Assembly (NCBI GenBank): GCA_030524675.1
Contig: JAUNGE010000041.1
Span: 1-32,833 of the forward strand
Source: a bacterium
GTDB taxonomy: Bacteria; Bacillota; Clostridia; Lachnospirales; Lachnospiraceae
Direction: 5' to 3'
DNA: 32,833 bases
Positions within the stretch are counted from its first letter, which is position 1; each line of letters starts with the position of its first letter. The notes below the pieces were generated by a model. The model did no database searches, had not been told where the DNA came from, and saw only the letters and a program-made list of their open reading frames with translations. Below are positions 16,646-26,305 of this stretch, piece after piece. The position numbers and the translations under genes are program-made.

Positions 16646-16678
16646 GATATGCAATCATATCACTTTGTAGTCACAGCT
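16646..16678 (+). repeat. 33-base repeat, copy 2, at the permease N-terminal break
   Basis: Same 17-mer and TCACAGCT as copy 1, in the same orientation on the plus strand. Permease coding sequence (minus strand) runs up to exactly 16679. Read out of the permease on the minus strand, both breaks show AGCTGTGA-N8-TGATATGATTGCATATC, as expected for the two ends of an inserted element. Confidence 0.8.
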
Positions 16679-17362
16679 GAAAATCTGCGTCGAATAAATA
16701 ATCAAATATCCCAACCCTGCACGTGCTGCCAGGAATTCTCCAATAATCACACCGACCAGGCAGAGTCCGATATTGACTTTCATATTGCTGATAATCAGAG
16801 GAATCGATCCTGGAAGCAATACTTTCCAGAGAACATCTCTCTTTTTTCCTCCCAAGGAATAAATCAGACGTATTTTATCGGGGTCTGTCTCCATAAACCC
16901 CGTATGCAGCGTCAAAATGGAACCAAACACGGCAATCGAGACGGCTGCCACCACAATCGTCTTCATATTGCTGCCAAGCCACACAATCAGAAGCGGCGCC
17001 AGCGCAGATTTCGGCAAACTGTTCAATATTACCAGATAAGGTTCCAGAATATCTGCGAGCATTTTACTTCTCCAAAGAGCCAGCGCACAGACCAGACCAA
17101 TCACTGTCACAAGAGCAAAACTTACCAATGTCTCCAAAATTGTAATTCCTGTATGATAAAAAATACTACCATCCTCAGCCATAATAAGGAAGCTGGCAAA
17201 AATCCTAGATGGACTGCTGAAAATAAATGCATCCAGAATTCCAGTATCCGCGCTCACTTCCCATATCACCAGAAAAAGTACGAAAAGCAGGCACCGCCAC
17301 AGAATCACCATCCGTTTGCGGTGGACCTGCCTTTTTCTATATTCTTGCTGTGCCAATGTCAT
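16679..17362 (-). pseudogene. ABC transporter permease, C-terminally truncated
   Basis: There are 228 permease residues (MTLAQQEYRKRQ to YSTQIF), then seven foreign residues to a TGA at 16655. The family is the nitrate/sulfonate/taurine-type importer permease (SsuC/TauC fold). Membrane helices are visible near 20-38, 73-95, 110-130, 134-155 and 195-225. The EAA-like loop is ETDPDKIRLIYSLGGKKRDVLWKVLLPGSIP. AAAGGAGG precedes the ATG. The final helix lies at 15262-15360 on the other strand. No ATPase or substrate-binding protein gene of the transporter is in the window, so the system is very probably dead. Confidence 0.8.
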
Positions 17363-17551
17363 AGTATGTTTGCACCTCCTTTATTACCATCATATGGTAC
17401 TTTTGCTTAGAGGTGCCGTACTTTTTTATATGGACTTCTGTTTTTACTGCTTATGATTGGAACTTTATCATTTTAGACCACTTTCTATCCTGTAATATGT
17501 CATACGTTCTGTATCAAATGTGCCAGGTATCATGTAATGCCAGCGAGTGCT

Positions 17552-19690
17552 TTATGTCAACTGCAGCTCATACAACTTTTTATAGATTCCATTCTTCTCC
17601 AGAAGTTCCTGATGCGTTCCACTCTCTCGAATTCTTCCTTTGTGCATTACCATAATCTTGTCTGCATGCTGAATCGTGGAAAGGCGATGTGCCACCATAA
17701 TGGTCGTTCTTCCTTCCATCAGACGGAATAATGCCTCCTGTATCCACTGTTCAGTCTCTGTGTCGATATTCGCAGTCGCTTCATCCAGAATCAAAATATT
17801 GGGCTGATATGCCAAGGTTCTCGCAAAGGACAAAAGCTGTCTCTGTCCAGCAGAAAAGGTAGCGCCCCTCTCCGACACTGGCTCATTGTATTTGTGCGGA
17901 AGCGCCTCAATAAAACGGCTCGCATTGACAGTTTCGGCTGCTTGCACGACTTTTGCATGGCTGATGGACCCATCCCGCAGACGAATATTGCTCTCAATAT
18001 CTCCGGTAAAAATAAAGACATCCTGCTGCACTTGTCCGATCGCCCGCCGAATCTGGTCTGTCGTCATATCCTTAATATTCACACCATCAATCAGGATTTC
18101 TCCCTTCTGTATGTCGTAGTAACGTCCAATCAGATTTAAAATCGACGATTTTCCGGCTCCTGTCGCCCCGACAAATGCCACTTTCTCACCTGGTTCAATC
18201 GTAAAGCTGACATCCTTTAAGATAAAATCTTCATCATTATAAGCAAACCAGACATGTTTAAACTCAATTTTTCCCCTTATCTCATCCAGTACTACCGGAT
18301 TTTCCTTCTCTTTCACTACTGGTTCAATATCCAGAATCGTAAAAATCTTTTCCGCAGATGCAATCGCATTCTGCAGAGTGGAAAACTGCTCTGCAAGCTC
18401 CTGAATCGGTTCAAAGAAAGACTTGATGTACTGGATAAACACATACAGCGTACCAATCGAAATGACATCCTGAAAAACCAAACTGCTTCCATTTGAAATC
18501 ACAATCACAAGGGCAATGACAGAGACAAAATAAATGGATGGACGGAAAATCGCAAACACCATCATCTCTCTGTAATTTGCCCGAAACAGTTCTTGGCTTT
18601 TGCCGCAGAATTCCTTGTATTTTACAGCTTCTCTGTTAAAAATCTGAATAATTTTCATGCCTGAGAGATTCTCAGACAGAAATGTATTGAGAGCCGTAAT
18701 CTTTGTTCTGGTCAGCTGGTATGCTCTTCTGGAAATCTTCTTGAACAAAATAGTCAGTCCTGCCACCACAGGCAGCATAATAAAGGACATAAGCGCCATT
18801 CTCACATTCAAAACCAACATCACGGCTGCCAGCCCGATAATTAGCATACTGTTCTTAAACAATTTCACCAAAATATTGGAGTACATCTCATTCAGAGATT
18901 CCACATCGTTCGTGGCCCTTGTCACAATCGTTCCCACCGGTGTTAGGTCAAAAAAGCGCATGGAAAGGCTCTGAATATGAGCAAACACCTCCTGACGCAC
19001 CTCATAGATAATATCCTGCCCCATTTTTTGAAGCTTATAATACTGCACACGATTGCACACAAAGAGCAGAATAAGAAGTGCCAGATACAATGCGGAGCTG
19101 ACTAAAATTCCCATAAAATCACTGTGCCGCAAAACCTGCAGGTCTTCTTTTTCAAGGGCACTGCCCGTCCACATCTCATCTTTCAGGCGAACTGTCAGCT
19201 GTCCATCTTCCACTGTAATTTCTCTGCCAACTGCCGCCGCAGATTCCGTCAAGGAAAGAGCCTCCAATTTTTCCATACTCATTCCCCGAATCAGATAATA
19301 TGTCCCCTCATAGGAGTACATGCGCCAGTACTCTGCATCTGGATTCTTCGCCTCTGTCACTTTTCGCACAGACACCCCATCATACACAATATCCCCATCT
19401 GCTGTCACTTCATATGGAAACTGATAGCCATTGACATAGCGGTCAATCGCGTTTCCAATCAGAATCGGTTTATATAACTCCAAAATCGTCACCATGGAAA
19501 CCAGGAAAAAGCAGAACGCTGCGGTTTTTTTGTAAGGTTTCATGTAAGACAACATGCGCAAAATCGCATTTCCTTTATACTGCAGGCCATCTGCTGCCTG
19601 CCCTTTTTCTAATTTCCATTCTTTCGATATCGTCGGTTTCTTTTTTATCTTCTGTGTTTCACTCTCATCTCTGCTTTTATCCTGCATCAT
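17552..19690 (-). CDS. Heterodimeric ABC exporter subunit with extracellular domain (BmrD/YheH-like)
   Basis: This 712-residue half-transporter has six membrane helices followed by a nucleotide-binding domain. Between helices 1 and 2 (about 85-195) lies an insertion of roughly 110 hydrophilic residues, like the extracellular domain of Bacillus BmrD. The ATPase motifs are Walker A GATGAGKSS (508-516), signature FSAGQ (612-616, departing from LSGGQ), Walker B ILILDEA with catalytic Glu637, and the H-loop VAHRLS. Its ATG overlaps the stop of the upstream subunit by four bases, so the two are co-translated and pair. The non-standard signature would complete the degenerate site of the dimer. Multidrug or peptide export is likely; the substrate is unknown. 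Confidence 0.9.
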   Translation of the reverse strand: MMQDKSRDESETQKIKKKPTISKEWKLEKGQAADGLQYKGNAILRMLSYMKPYKKTAAFCFFLVSMVTILELYKPILIGNAIDRYVNGYQFPYEVTADGDIVYDGVSVRKVTEAKNPDAEYWRMYSYEGTYYLIRGMSMEKLEALSLTESAAAVGREITVEDGQLTVRLKDEMWTGSALEKEDLQVLRHSDFMGILVSSALYLALLILLFVCNRVQYYKLQKMGQDIIYEVRQEVFAHIQSLSMRFFDLTPVGTIVTRATNDVESLNEMYSNILVKLFKNSMLIIGLAAVMLVLNVRMALMSFIMLPVVAGLTILFKKISRRAYQLTRTKITALNTFLSENLSGMKIIQIFNREAVKYKEFCGKSQELFRANYREMMVFAIFRPSIYFVSVIALVIVISNGSSLVFQDVISIGTLYVFIQYIKSFFEPIQELAEQFSTLQNAIASAEKIFTILDIEPVVKEKENPVVLDEIRGKIEFKHVWFAYNDEDFILKDVSFTIEPGEKVAFVGATGAGKSSILNLIGRYYDIQKGEILIDGVNIKDMTTDQIRRAIGQVQQDVFIFTGDIESNIRLRDGSISHAKVVQAAETVNASRFIEALPHKYNEPVSERGATFSAGQRQLLSFARTLAYQPNILILDEATANIDTETEQWIQEALFRLMEGRTTIMVAHRLSTIQHADKIMVMHKGRIRESGTHQELLEKNGIYKKLYELQLT

Positions 19691-21456
19691 TCTGCCTCTC
19701 CCCCTTCCTCTTCCAACTGCTTCTCCAGCTGCTGTTTTTCATAAATGGAAGCATAGATGCCGCCTAGCGCCATCAACTCGCTGTGATTTCCATATTCCGC
19801 CACTTTTCCCTCATCCAGCACCAAAATTGCGTCAGCATTCTGAATGGTAGAAATTCGATGTGCAATCATAATAGTTGTCTTTCCTACTCTATCTTCCTTC
19901 AGATTTTTCAAAATCTGCTCCTCTGTATCCGTATCCACTGCAGACAAAGCATCATCCAAAATCAAAATCGGCGCATCCTTTAAAAGTGCTCGCGCAATCG
20001 AACTTCTCTGCTTCTGGCCTCCGGAGATTGTGACACCGCGCTCTCCAACCATTGTCTGGTACTGTTCTGGAAAATCCATAATATTGTCATGAATACAGGC
20101 CCTTCTTGCCGCCTCCTGAATTTGCTCCATACTCTTATGTTCCGAGCCAAACGCAATATTTCCGGCTATTGTATCAGAAAACAAAAAATTGTCCTGTGGC
20201 ACATATGCAATATCTCTGCGCAGCACCTCCAGAGGGATTTCTCTCATGGTGTGTTCGTCTATATAAATCATGCCCTCTTCTGTATTGTAAAGACGCAGCA
20301 GAAGGTTCGCGATGGTGGTCTTTCCGCTTCCTGTGCGCCCGATAATCGCCAGCGTTGTCCCTTTTTTCACAGAAACGCTGACATCCTCCAGCACTGGTTT
20401 TTCCTTCTCATGTCCTGGATAAGAAAAAGTCAGATGAGAAATCTTAATCTCACCAGAAAGCGCGGGAACCGGCATCACCGTCGCCTCATCCACAATCTCT
20501 GGCTGTTCCTCAAAAATCTTGTGAATTCTCTTTATGGAAGCAAGTCCCTGTGAAAAGCTGGTAATACACTCCCCAGCCGCTAACATCGGCCATACCAGCA
20601 TGGAAATGTACTGGTTAAATGCCACAAAACGCCCCAGTGTAATCTCACCCATCAACGCCAGATAACCGCCATACAGCAGCGTCAGAAGACCACTCACACC
20701 TACAATCAGGTCCAACAGTGGCATAAATAATGCCTGTGTCTGTACCACACCCAAATTTTTTTCCTTGTTGAACTGATTCGTCTTCGCAAAAGCAGCTAAC
20801 TCCATTCTCTCCTGCACAAACGCCTTAATCACACGAATCCCCGAAACAGACTCTTGTACCTGGTCGGTCAGTCCAGAAAACGCCTCCTGCTTCTCGCGGA
20901 ACCGCTCATGCATGATTTTTCCATAAATATAATCTCCTCCAATAATAACCAAAAGAGGAATCACCGCAACCAGTGTCAGTTTTATACTGACATAGCGCAT
21001 CATCTTTCCCAGAACCAGAAGCATCATAACTGTCGCATCGAACGCCGTAATGACAGTTGGCCCGAGCGCCATGCGCACAGCTGCCAGGTCGTTTGTAAAA
21101 TGCGCCATCAAATCTCCCGTCTTATGCTCATTAAAATAGTGCATAGACAGCTTTTCCAGATGGCCAAACATATCATTGCGCAGCTCTTTCTCTATGGAGC
21201 GGCTGGAACCAAAAATAAAAAATCTCCAGAAAAAACGCCCCAGTGAGATTCCCACACCCAAAAGCAAAATTTTGATAACCAGAACCCAGATGCCATCCAT
21301 CCCGATGGTGTGGGACTCCAATCCATCTGTGATCTCCCCAGTAAACTGCGGAATGTACACATTGAGGAAATCCACCGCAAACAAAGCCAGAATTCCCAGC
21401 ACGTACTTCCAGGCGTACCGTTTGACATAATGGCCCATCATCTTCATTTCTTCCAT
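19687..21456 (-). CDS. Heterodimeric ABC exporter subunit with degenerate ATPase site (BmrC/YheI-like)
   Basis: The protein has 589 residues: six membrane helices in 1-315, then the nucleotide-binding domain. Motifs are Walker A GRTGSGKTT (373-381), signature ISGGQ (477-481), Walker B ILILDDA, where the catalytic glutamate is replaced by Asp502, and H-loop IAHRIS. The substitution marks it as the degenerate partner of a heterodimer, as in BmrC, TM287 and similar exporters. GGAGG precedes the ATG. It follows holA by about 20 bases and overlaps the next subunit by 4 bases, so all three may share a transcript. Confidence 0.9.
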   Translation of the reverse strand: MEEMKMMGHYVKRYAWKYVLGILALFAVDFLNVYIPQFTGEITDGLESHTIGMDGIWVLVIKILLLGVGISLGRFFWRFFIFGSSRSIEKELRNDMFGHLEKLSMHYFNEHKTGDLMAHFTNDLAAVRMALGPTVITAFDATVMMLLVLGKMMRYVSIKLTLVAVIPLLVIIGGDYIYGKIMHERFREKQEAFSGLTDQVQESVSGIRVIKAFVQERMELAAFAKTNQFNKEKNLGVVQTQALFMPLLDLIVGVSGLLTLLYGGYLALMGEITLGRFVAFNQYISMLVWPMLAAGECITSFSQGLASIKRIHKIFEEQPEIVDEATVMPVPALSGEIKISHLTFSYPGHEKEKPVLEDVSVSVKKGTTLAIIGRTGSGKTTIANLLLRLYNTEEGMIYIDEHTMREIPLEVLRRDIAYVPQDNFLFSDTIAGNIAFGSEHKSMEQIQEAARRACIHDNIMDFPEQYQTMVGERGVTISGGQKQRSSIARALLKDAPILILDDALSAVDTDTEEQILKNLKEDRVGKTTIMIAHRISTIQNADAILVLDEGKVAEYGNHSELMALGGIYASIYEKQQLEKQLEEEGGEAE

Positions 21457-21475
21457 ATTCTGCTTCCTCCAAGCC

Positions 21476-22444
21476 TTATCGTTTTGTAATCAGCAGTTCC
21501 ACTGCCAATCGGTCTGCAATTTTCCCTGTCTTCACGGCCTCATCCATCTCCGCACAGGTTTCCACATACTCCAAAATTTGCTCTCTGGAAAATGCCCTTG
21601 CCTGCCCCATCAGTTTTCCGGCCACAAACGGCTGCAGCTTCCGTTTTTTCGCAATCTGTCCCTTGTCCATCCCCTGTGCCATCAATTCCTTTACCTGCAG
21701 AAGCTGATTGAACTGCCGTGCAATCAAAAACAAAATCCGCATCGGCGGCTCCTTCAAAGTCAGCAAATCCTCATACAAATCCAGCGCTTTTCTCGTATTT
21801 TTCGCTGCCACTGCCGCTATCATATCAAAAATGCGGTTGGTTGCCTGTACTGTACAGACAGCTTCAATATCGCTGTCTGTCACGACCTCTCTTCCCATTG
21901 TGTACATAATAAGTTTTTCCAGCTCCATGCGGATGTTTTCCATATCATCACCTGCCATACTCAAAAACAAGTCCATGGAGTTCTTCGTGATCTTTTTTCC
22001 ATCCCTGGCAAGAATCGTTCCAGCCCACTGTGCCAGTTGTTCCGGATTCTGGCGGTTCAGTTCAGCCGCATATCCCAGCTCTTTCACCTTCTTATAAAGC
22101 CTATTTCTCTTATCCACCTGTTCTTCCACAAATACCAGGCAGGCCGTCTCTGGCATATGCGGCAGATATTCCACCATCGCATCCGAAGCGTTCTTAAAAA
22201 AGCCGCTGTCCTCCACCAATATCAGCCGTTTCTCCGCAAAAAATGGCATGGTATCCGCCATCGCAGTGATTGCTTGGACATCAATCCCTTTTCCTTCAAA
22301 ATAACTATAATTCATGGTATCTTCGCCAAGTATCGCCTGTCTCAGCCGCTTTTTGTACATCTGTTTCAAATACCGCTCTTCCCCAAAAAGAAGATATACC
22401 GGCCGAAATGTCCGATCTTTTATATCCTGATTTAACGTCTGCAC
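21476..22444 (-). CDS. holA: DNA polymerase III subunit delta
   Basis: The protein has 322 residues. HolA is the clamp-loader subunit that opens the beta clamp. Recognisable features are the N-terminal RPVYLLFGEERYLKQ, the central LILVEDSGFF, and the C-terminal collar region with RILFLIARQFNQLLQVKEL and a KKRKLQPFVAGKLMGQAR segment. Length fits the family (about 330-345). As in other members, no functional Walker A is seen. comEC lies upstream on the same strand, a common arrangement in Firmicutes, with a promoter-like sequence in between. Confidence 0.93.
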   Translation of the reverse strand: MQTLNQDIKDRTFRPVYLLFGEERYLKQMYKKRLRQAILGEDTMNYSYFEGKGIDVQAITAMADTMPFFAEKRLILVEDSGFFKNASDAMVEYLPHMPETACLVFVEEQVDKRNRLYKKVKELGYAAELNRQNPEQLAQWAGTILARDGKKITKNSMDLFLSMAGDDMENIRMELEKLIMYTMGREVVTDSDIEAVCTVQATNRIFDMIAAVAAKNTRKALDLYEDLLTLKEPPMRILFLIARQFNQLLQVKELMAQGMDKGQIAKKRKLQPFVAGKLMGQARAFSREQILEYVETCAEMDEAVKTGKIADRLAVELLITKR

Positions 22445-22505
22445 CCTTTTTCTCCTACCTTCTTTCTGTGCCTTTTCTTATTTACAGTCCTTTTTGCCTC
22501 AAATC

Positions 22506-22534
22506 ATTGTATCCCAACTTTTTTCCTTTTTCAA
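22506..22534 (-). promoter_or_regulatory. Promoter for holA and the ABC exporter pair
   Basis: On the minus strand TTGAAA (22534-22529) and TACAAT (22511-22506) are spaced by 17 bases, about 60 bases upstream of holA. The remaining gap up to comEC (22535-22710) holds nothing else I can support. Confidence 0.45.
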
Positions 22535-22710
22535 CTTGTATTGTCATGCCCCCATTCAGCTAACCTCTATTGTATCATCCGCCTCAAATCCATGCAACTT
22601 AAATTCCTGCTGCTTTCATCTGCATTATTTTTCAATGTCATAAAATCACCTATTGATTGTCATAAACCAAAACCCGCGGACATACCTGTAAATACGAGTG
22701 AGACGGTCTG

Positions 22711-25308
22711 TCAATCGTTCGCTCTGATTTCGATTCTGGTGCGAGTGGAATCTGCATCCAGTTTCACATGCACCGCTCCATGTCCTCCTGTCTCATAGAG
22801 TTCTATTCCATACGCCTGCAGTCGTTCTACCGTCTCCTCTGCTGGATGTCCATAGGCATTTCCTGCACCATAGGACAACACGGCGGCTTCCGGCTTCACC
22901 ACCTCAAGAAATGCTCCTGTCGTTGATGTCTTTGCCCCATGATGGGCGGCTTTCAAAAGAACAATATCCTTACTTTCCAAAAAATGTCCATAATTCTCCA
23001 GAATAGCCTCTTCCCCCTCTTTTTCAACATCCCCTGTGAATAAGATACATTTTGTACCATATTCCGCAAGCAGCACTATGGATTGATTATTTTTGTCCAT
23101 CTCCTGCTTTTCTGCCGACGGATGTATCCCATACAGCCGCAGTTCTCCACTTTCCCACATATCGCCTGCTCCGAATGTAAGAATCGGGCTGGGAAGAATC
23201 GGGCTGTCCGCATCTTCGTTTCTTTTTTCTATTGCATCTGCCAGTCTCTGATATGCCTCATCTGTCTGTCCATTTGGAAGAACCAAATATTTTACATCAA
23301 TCTCACCACACGATTCCAACAGATACAAAATCCCATTCATATGGTCACTGTCCCCATGACTCACAAAAATATAGTCTATTTCCGTGATTCCCAAAGATTT
23401 TAAACATGGCTTTAATGTGTACTCGCCGAGATTTTTCCGGCTGCTGCTTCCCCCATCTATCAAAATATTCTGATTTTTGGTTCTGAGAAGAATCCCATCT
23501 CCCTGCCCCACATCCAAAAACCAGACTTCCAGTCCAGAGACATCCGGCGGCCTTAAAAAGAATACGGATAATCCCACTCCTGCAATCAGGTATACATAGC
23601 GACAGACTGTCAAAAATGTTTCTTTTCCGCTTTTTTCTTTTTCTCTCAGGCACCTGTTTTCATCCCTTTTTTCATTCATCTGTTTTTCCGACAGACGTCC
23701 GTCTTCCTCCAAACTCTCATATTCTCTTTTCCATCCATCTAATTTTTCCCATATCCAGACCCATGCCGCCAATATCATATAATACAAAACTATCCCAAGG
23801 CGGTCAGGTCTGCCCGTCACCCATTGGTTTCCTGGAAGCTTTTGGAAGAGAAGACATATACGATGATACCACAAAAGCACAAAATGTGCCGGTCCAGCCG
23901 CCATCACACCTGCCGCTCTCCATTCCAAAATCCCCCATAGCCCCAGAACACTCAACCCTGACACAATCACAATTCCCATCAGTGGAATCACCAAAAGATT
24001 CAAAAACACTGCATATGGTGGAAATTCAAAATACCAAAAGCACAAAATCGGAATTGTCACCCACTGAACTGCCAGACTGATAACAAAAGCGCCACTGCCA
24101 AGTCTGTTCTTTTCGCCATCCATCTTCCTTGATGTCAATGCAGTCAATGTCTTTCCCAGCCCTGCAATCGCTCCCACCGCTCCAAAAGAAAGCTGAAATC
24201 CGGCATCAAACAAAAGTCTCGGACTATCCCAGAGAAGAAGTCCTGCTGCCACTGCCAGAGCCGACCAAATATCATAGGTCCTTCCCAAAATGCTGCTCCC
24301 CAACATCAGACCAAACATTACCGCTGCGCGCACAGCCGATGCGCCCATTCCTGTCATATACACATATCCCCAGACAAAGATACCCGCTGCAGCTCCTGCC
24401 ACACCCAGCCCGCACCCTGCTTTTCTGAGACCTTTCCACACCCCCATACCCAGAAGGGAAACATGAAGCCCGCTGATAGCCAGAAGGTGCGCAATCCCAC
24501 TGGTCTGATACAATGTTTTTTCTTCCATATCCAGGCTGCTCTTATCCCCCAAAAGTACGGCTTTTAAAACACCAGCGTCTTTTTCTTCCAGACAAGTGTC
24601 CAGCGCTTCTGCTGCCCATAGTTTGACATGGTATGCCATTCTTCTTGCACAGACTGGCAAACTCTGTCCCCACCGGACTGGTTCTTTCTGCTCTTTTTGT
24701 ACACTCTGCTGTATCTTTCCTTCATTTCCAAATCCAGAAAAACCAATATGCCGCACATAACAGTAGGAGCGGTAATCCATTTCTCCTGGATTGAGCGCTT
24801 TTTCAGGAATAGAAAAATTTCCTGTTACTCTCACAAAGTCGCCTGGTTTCGGAAAATTCTCGTCCCAGTCCAAAGTAATTTTTCCTTTCATGGGAATATG
24901 CACCAAACCAGAACCTTCTTCCTGTCCTTTTGTTCCTATCTTACACGCCCCAATCAGCAGACTTCCCTGCATTTTCTCCCAGTTCACTTCTGCTGTTTCG
25001 ACAATTCCTTCTACAAATCCTTTCCACTGCCGGCCGTCAAATACCTGTTCTACATACTTTTCCTGTGCTGTGACCTGCTCTACACGCATCATTCCCCCAC
25101 AAAAAATCAGACAGCCAAATCCCCCAAGCATCAGCGGACGAAAAAGGGAACCTCTCAGAAAATATAGACATTCCCTGACTTGTTCCCTTTTTTGAAACAA
25201 AAGCACACCCATCACAACGAGAGCCAGAATCCAATCCTGACTCTGTTTCGTCTGTCTCTGCCAGGCAATGACCTCTCCAAGTGCAAATACCCCTGCAATC
25301 CAGACCAT
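22711..25308 (-). CDS. comEC: ComEC/Rec2 DNA-uptake channel protein
   Basis: This 865-residue integral membrane protein is thought to carry single-stranded DNA across the membrane during transformation. The order is N-terminal helices (1-75), a DUF4131-type soluble region (80-200), the multi-helix competence domain with AISGLHVS at 277-284, and a C-terminal metallo-beta-lactamase domain from about 590. That domain has FLDVGQGDGILL, the metal motif SHGDSDHMNG and KAAHHGAKTSTT, so its hydrolase site looks intact. No comEA or other competence gene is in the window. The gene follows the GerMN lipoprotein gene by a few bases; its ribosome-binding site is weak, so it may be coupled. Confidence 0.93.
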   Translation of the reverse strand: MVWIAGVFALGEVIAWQRQTKQSQDWILALVVMGVLLFQKREQVRECLYFLRGSLFRPLMLGGFGCLIFCGGMMRVEQVTAQEKYVEQVFDGRQWKGFVEGIVETAEVNWEKMQGSLLIGACKIGTKGQEEGSGLVHIPMKGKITLDWDENFPKPGDFVRVTGNFSIPEKALNPGEMDYRSYCYVRHIGFSGFGNEGKIQQSVQKEQKEPVRWGQSLPVCARRMAYHVKLWAAEALDTCLEEKDAGVLKAVLLGDKSSLDMEEKTLYQTSGIAHLLAISGLHVSLLGMGVWKGLRKAGCGLGVAGAAAGIFVWGYVYMTGMGASAVRAAVMFGLMLGSSILGRTYDIWSALAVAAGLLLWDSPRLLFDAGFQLSFGAVGAIAGLGKTLTALTSRKMDGEKNRLGSGAFVISLAVQWVTIPILCFWYFEFPPYAVFLNLLVIPLMGIVIVSGLSVLGLWGILEWRAAGVMAAGPAHFVLLWYHRICLLFQKLPGNQWVTGRPDRLGIVLYYMILAAWVWIWEKLDGWKREYESLEEDGRLSEKQMNEKRDENRCLREKEKSGKETFLTVCRYVYLIAGVGLSVFFLRPPDVSGLEVWFLDVGQGDGILLRTKNQNILIDGGSSSRKNLGEYTLKPCLKSLGITEIDYIFVSHGDSDHMNGILYLLESCGEIDVKYLVLPNGQTDEAYQRLADAIEKRNEDADSPILPSPILTFGAGDMWESGELRLYGIHPSAEKQEMDKNNQSIVLLAEYGTKCILFTGDVEKEGEEAILENYGHFLESKDIVLLKAAHHGAKTSTTGAFLEVVKPEAAVLSYGAGNAYGHPAEETVERLQAYGIELYETGGHGAVHVKLDADSTRTRIEIRAND

Positions 25309-25315
25309 CCAACGC

Positions 25316-26305
25316 TTAATTTTTTTCTCCCCCTATATAATCCAGATTCCTCTCAAATGTCGTATTGAGTGGAATGGTATCCCGAAACACTGTCTCTGCG
25401 GTCCCATTTACAGTAATCTGCACTTTATTCACAGAAGACAGCTCGGATAAAGAATTCACAATCGCATAAATTGGCAGTTCCGGCTTTACATCCAGACTGC
25501 TCTTTAAAAATGCATCGTCAAAATTCAAATAACAGATATTTTCGTTGACATTCATTCCTAGAATCTTCATATCTGCTGGAAGAACCGGATAATGCCCAGG
25601 CTCCGCCGGTCCTTTTATCAGCTCTGACACTACCAGTCTTTCCAGTGATGTATTGGTATTGTGAATCACTTCCCGCTCTTCCGGCACCAGCAGATTTCCC
25701 TCGTCATCTGCAAAATACAAAACGATCTTTCTCTTTTCAAAATCATTCACATCACTGATACTGGAGATAAAATCCGATGCGGAAATCATCCCTACCAGAT
25801 TTCCGTTTCTGTCCATCAATGGCTGCTCTCCGCTGTAGATCATAATGTGGTCCACAAAGGAAAGCTGTGTCAGTGTTCTAGCCAGAGCAGTTCTGCAAAG
25901 GATCTCTCTGGTTGGCTCCATCGCCGCATAGTTGCTGTCAAAATAGAGATACAGAACAGACTGTTCCAGGCGGTATCCTTGATATTCTACCTTATCCGAC
26001 AGCACCACCTGACATTCCACTTCCTTGGGCACAGTCTGAATCTGCGTCATCAGCTCATTTATCAGTTCTATCTCTTCCGTAGTATCCGTGGTATACTCTT
26101 CTGAAATCAGCCTCGTTCCTCCCGAATTCAGATAATAAATCTGGTACTGACTTTCCGGCAGCGTCTCCGTCCTCTCCGCCTGTCTGCTGCCGCAGCCTGT
26201 CAAAAGGACCTCTGCCACCATAAGAAGAAAAAGCAAAAACCACCACGTTGCTCTCATTATTTTAGTTTGCTTCGTCCCCCTCACCTTCCTTCTTCGCAAA
26301 CCCAT
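25316..26305 (-). CDS. GerMN-domain lipoprotein
   Basis: The protein has up to 329 residues. After a basic N-terminus comes a hydrophobic signal (about 20-34) and a lipobox LTGC with the acylated Cys38, so it should be anchored on the outer face of the membrane. Two GerMN domains follow (about 75-185 and 205-310), seen from repeats such as VLYLYFDSNYA and ICYLNFDDAFL, each followed by a short helix and strand (ALARTLTQLSFVDHIMI; YAIVNSLSELSSVNKVQI). GerMN domains occur in spore and envelope lipoproteins of unclear biochemical role. The ATG abuts the kinase stop; a second in-frame ATG 16 codons later (MRATWW) is also possible. Position suggests a partner of the kinase. Confidence 0.85.
   Translation of the reverse strand: MGLRRRKVRGTKQTKIMRATWWFLLFLLMVAEVLLTGCGSRQAERTETLPESQYQIYYLNSGGTRLISEEYTTDTTEEIELINELMTQIQTVPKEVECQVVLSDKVEYQGYRLEQSVLYLYFDSNYAAMEPTREILCRTALARTLTQLSFVDHIMIYSGEQPLMDRNGNLVGMISASDFISSISDVNDFEKRKIVLYFADDEGNLLVPEEREVIHNTNTSLERLVVSELIKGPAEPGHYPVLPADMKILGMNVNENICYLNFDDAFLKSSLDVKPELPIYAIVNSLSELSSVNKVQITVNGTAETVFRDTIPLNTTFERNLDYIGGEKN

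Larger units (their letters stand above)
11651..16678. other. Accessory island with recombinase, Rpn nuclease and gene debris
   Basis: Between a strong terminator and a broken permease, the DNA becomes visibly AT-rich. It carries a serine recombinase, an Rpn nuclease with a duplicated tail, an uncharacterised gene, an ATPase fragment and two copies of a 33-base repeat. Core genes of conserved type flank it. The exact ends are not determined, and it may be several insertions rather than one. Confidence 0.55.

Noticed and set aside
15250-16693. Two different permease paralogues, suggested by SSQLF and STQIF at the two breaks
   Set aside because: SSQL is encoded by the repeat itself (TCACAGCT), so the resemblance is chance; without it the two pieces add up to one normal permease.
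16649-17410. A 253-residue plus-strand frame opposite the permease
   Set aside because: Rich in His, Gln and Asn with no domain; the minus strand encodes a clear membrane permease with a strong ribosome-binding site.
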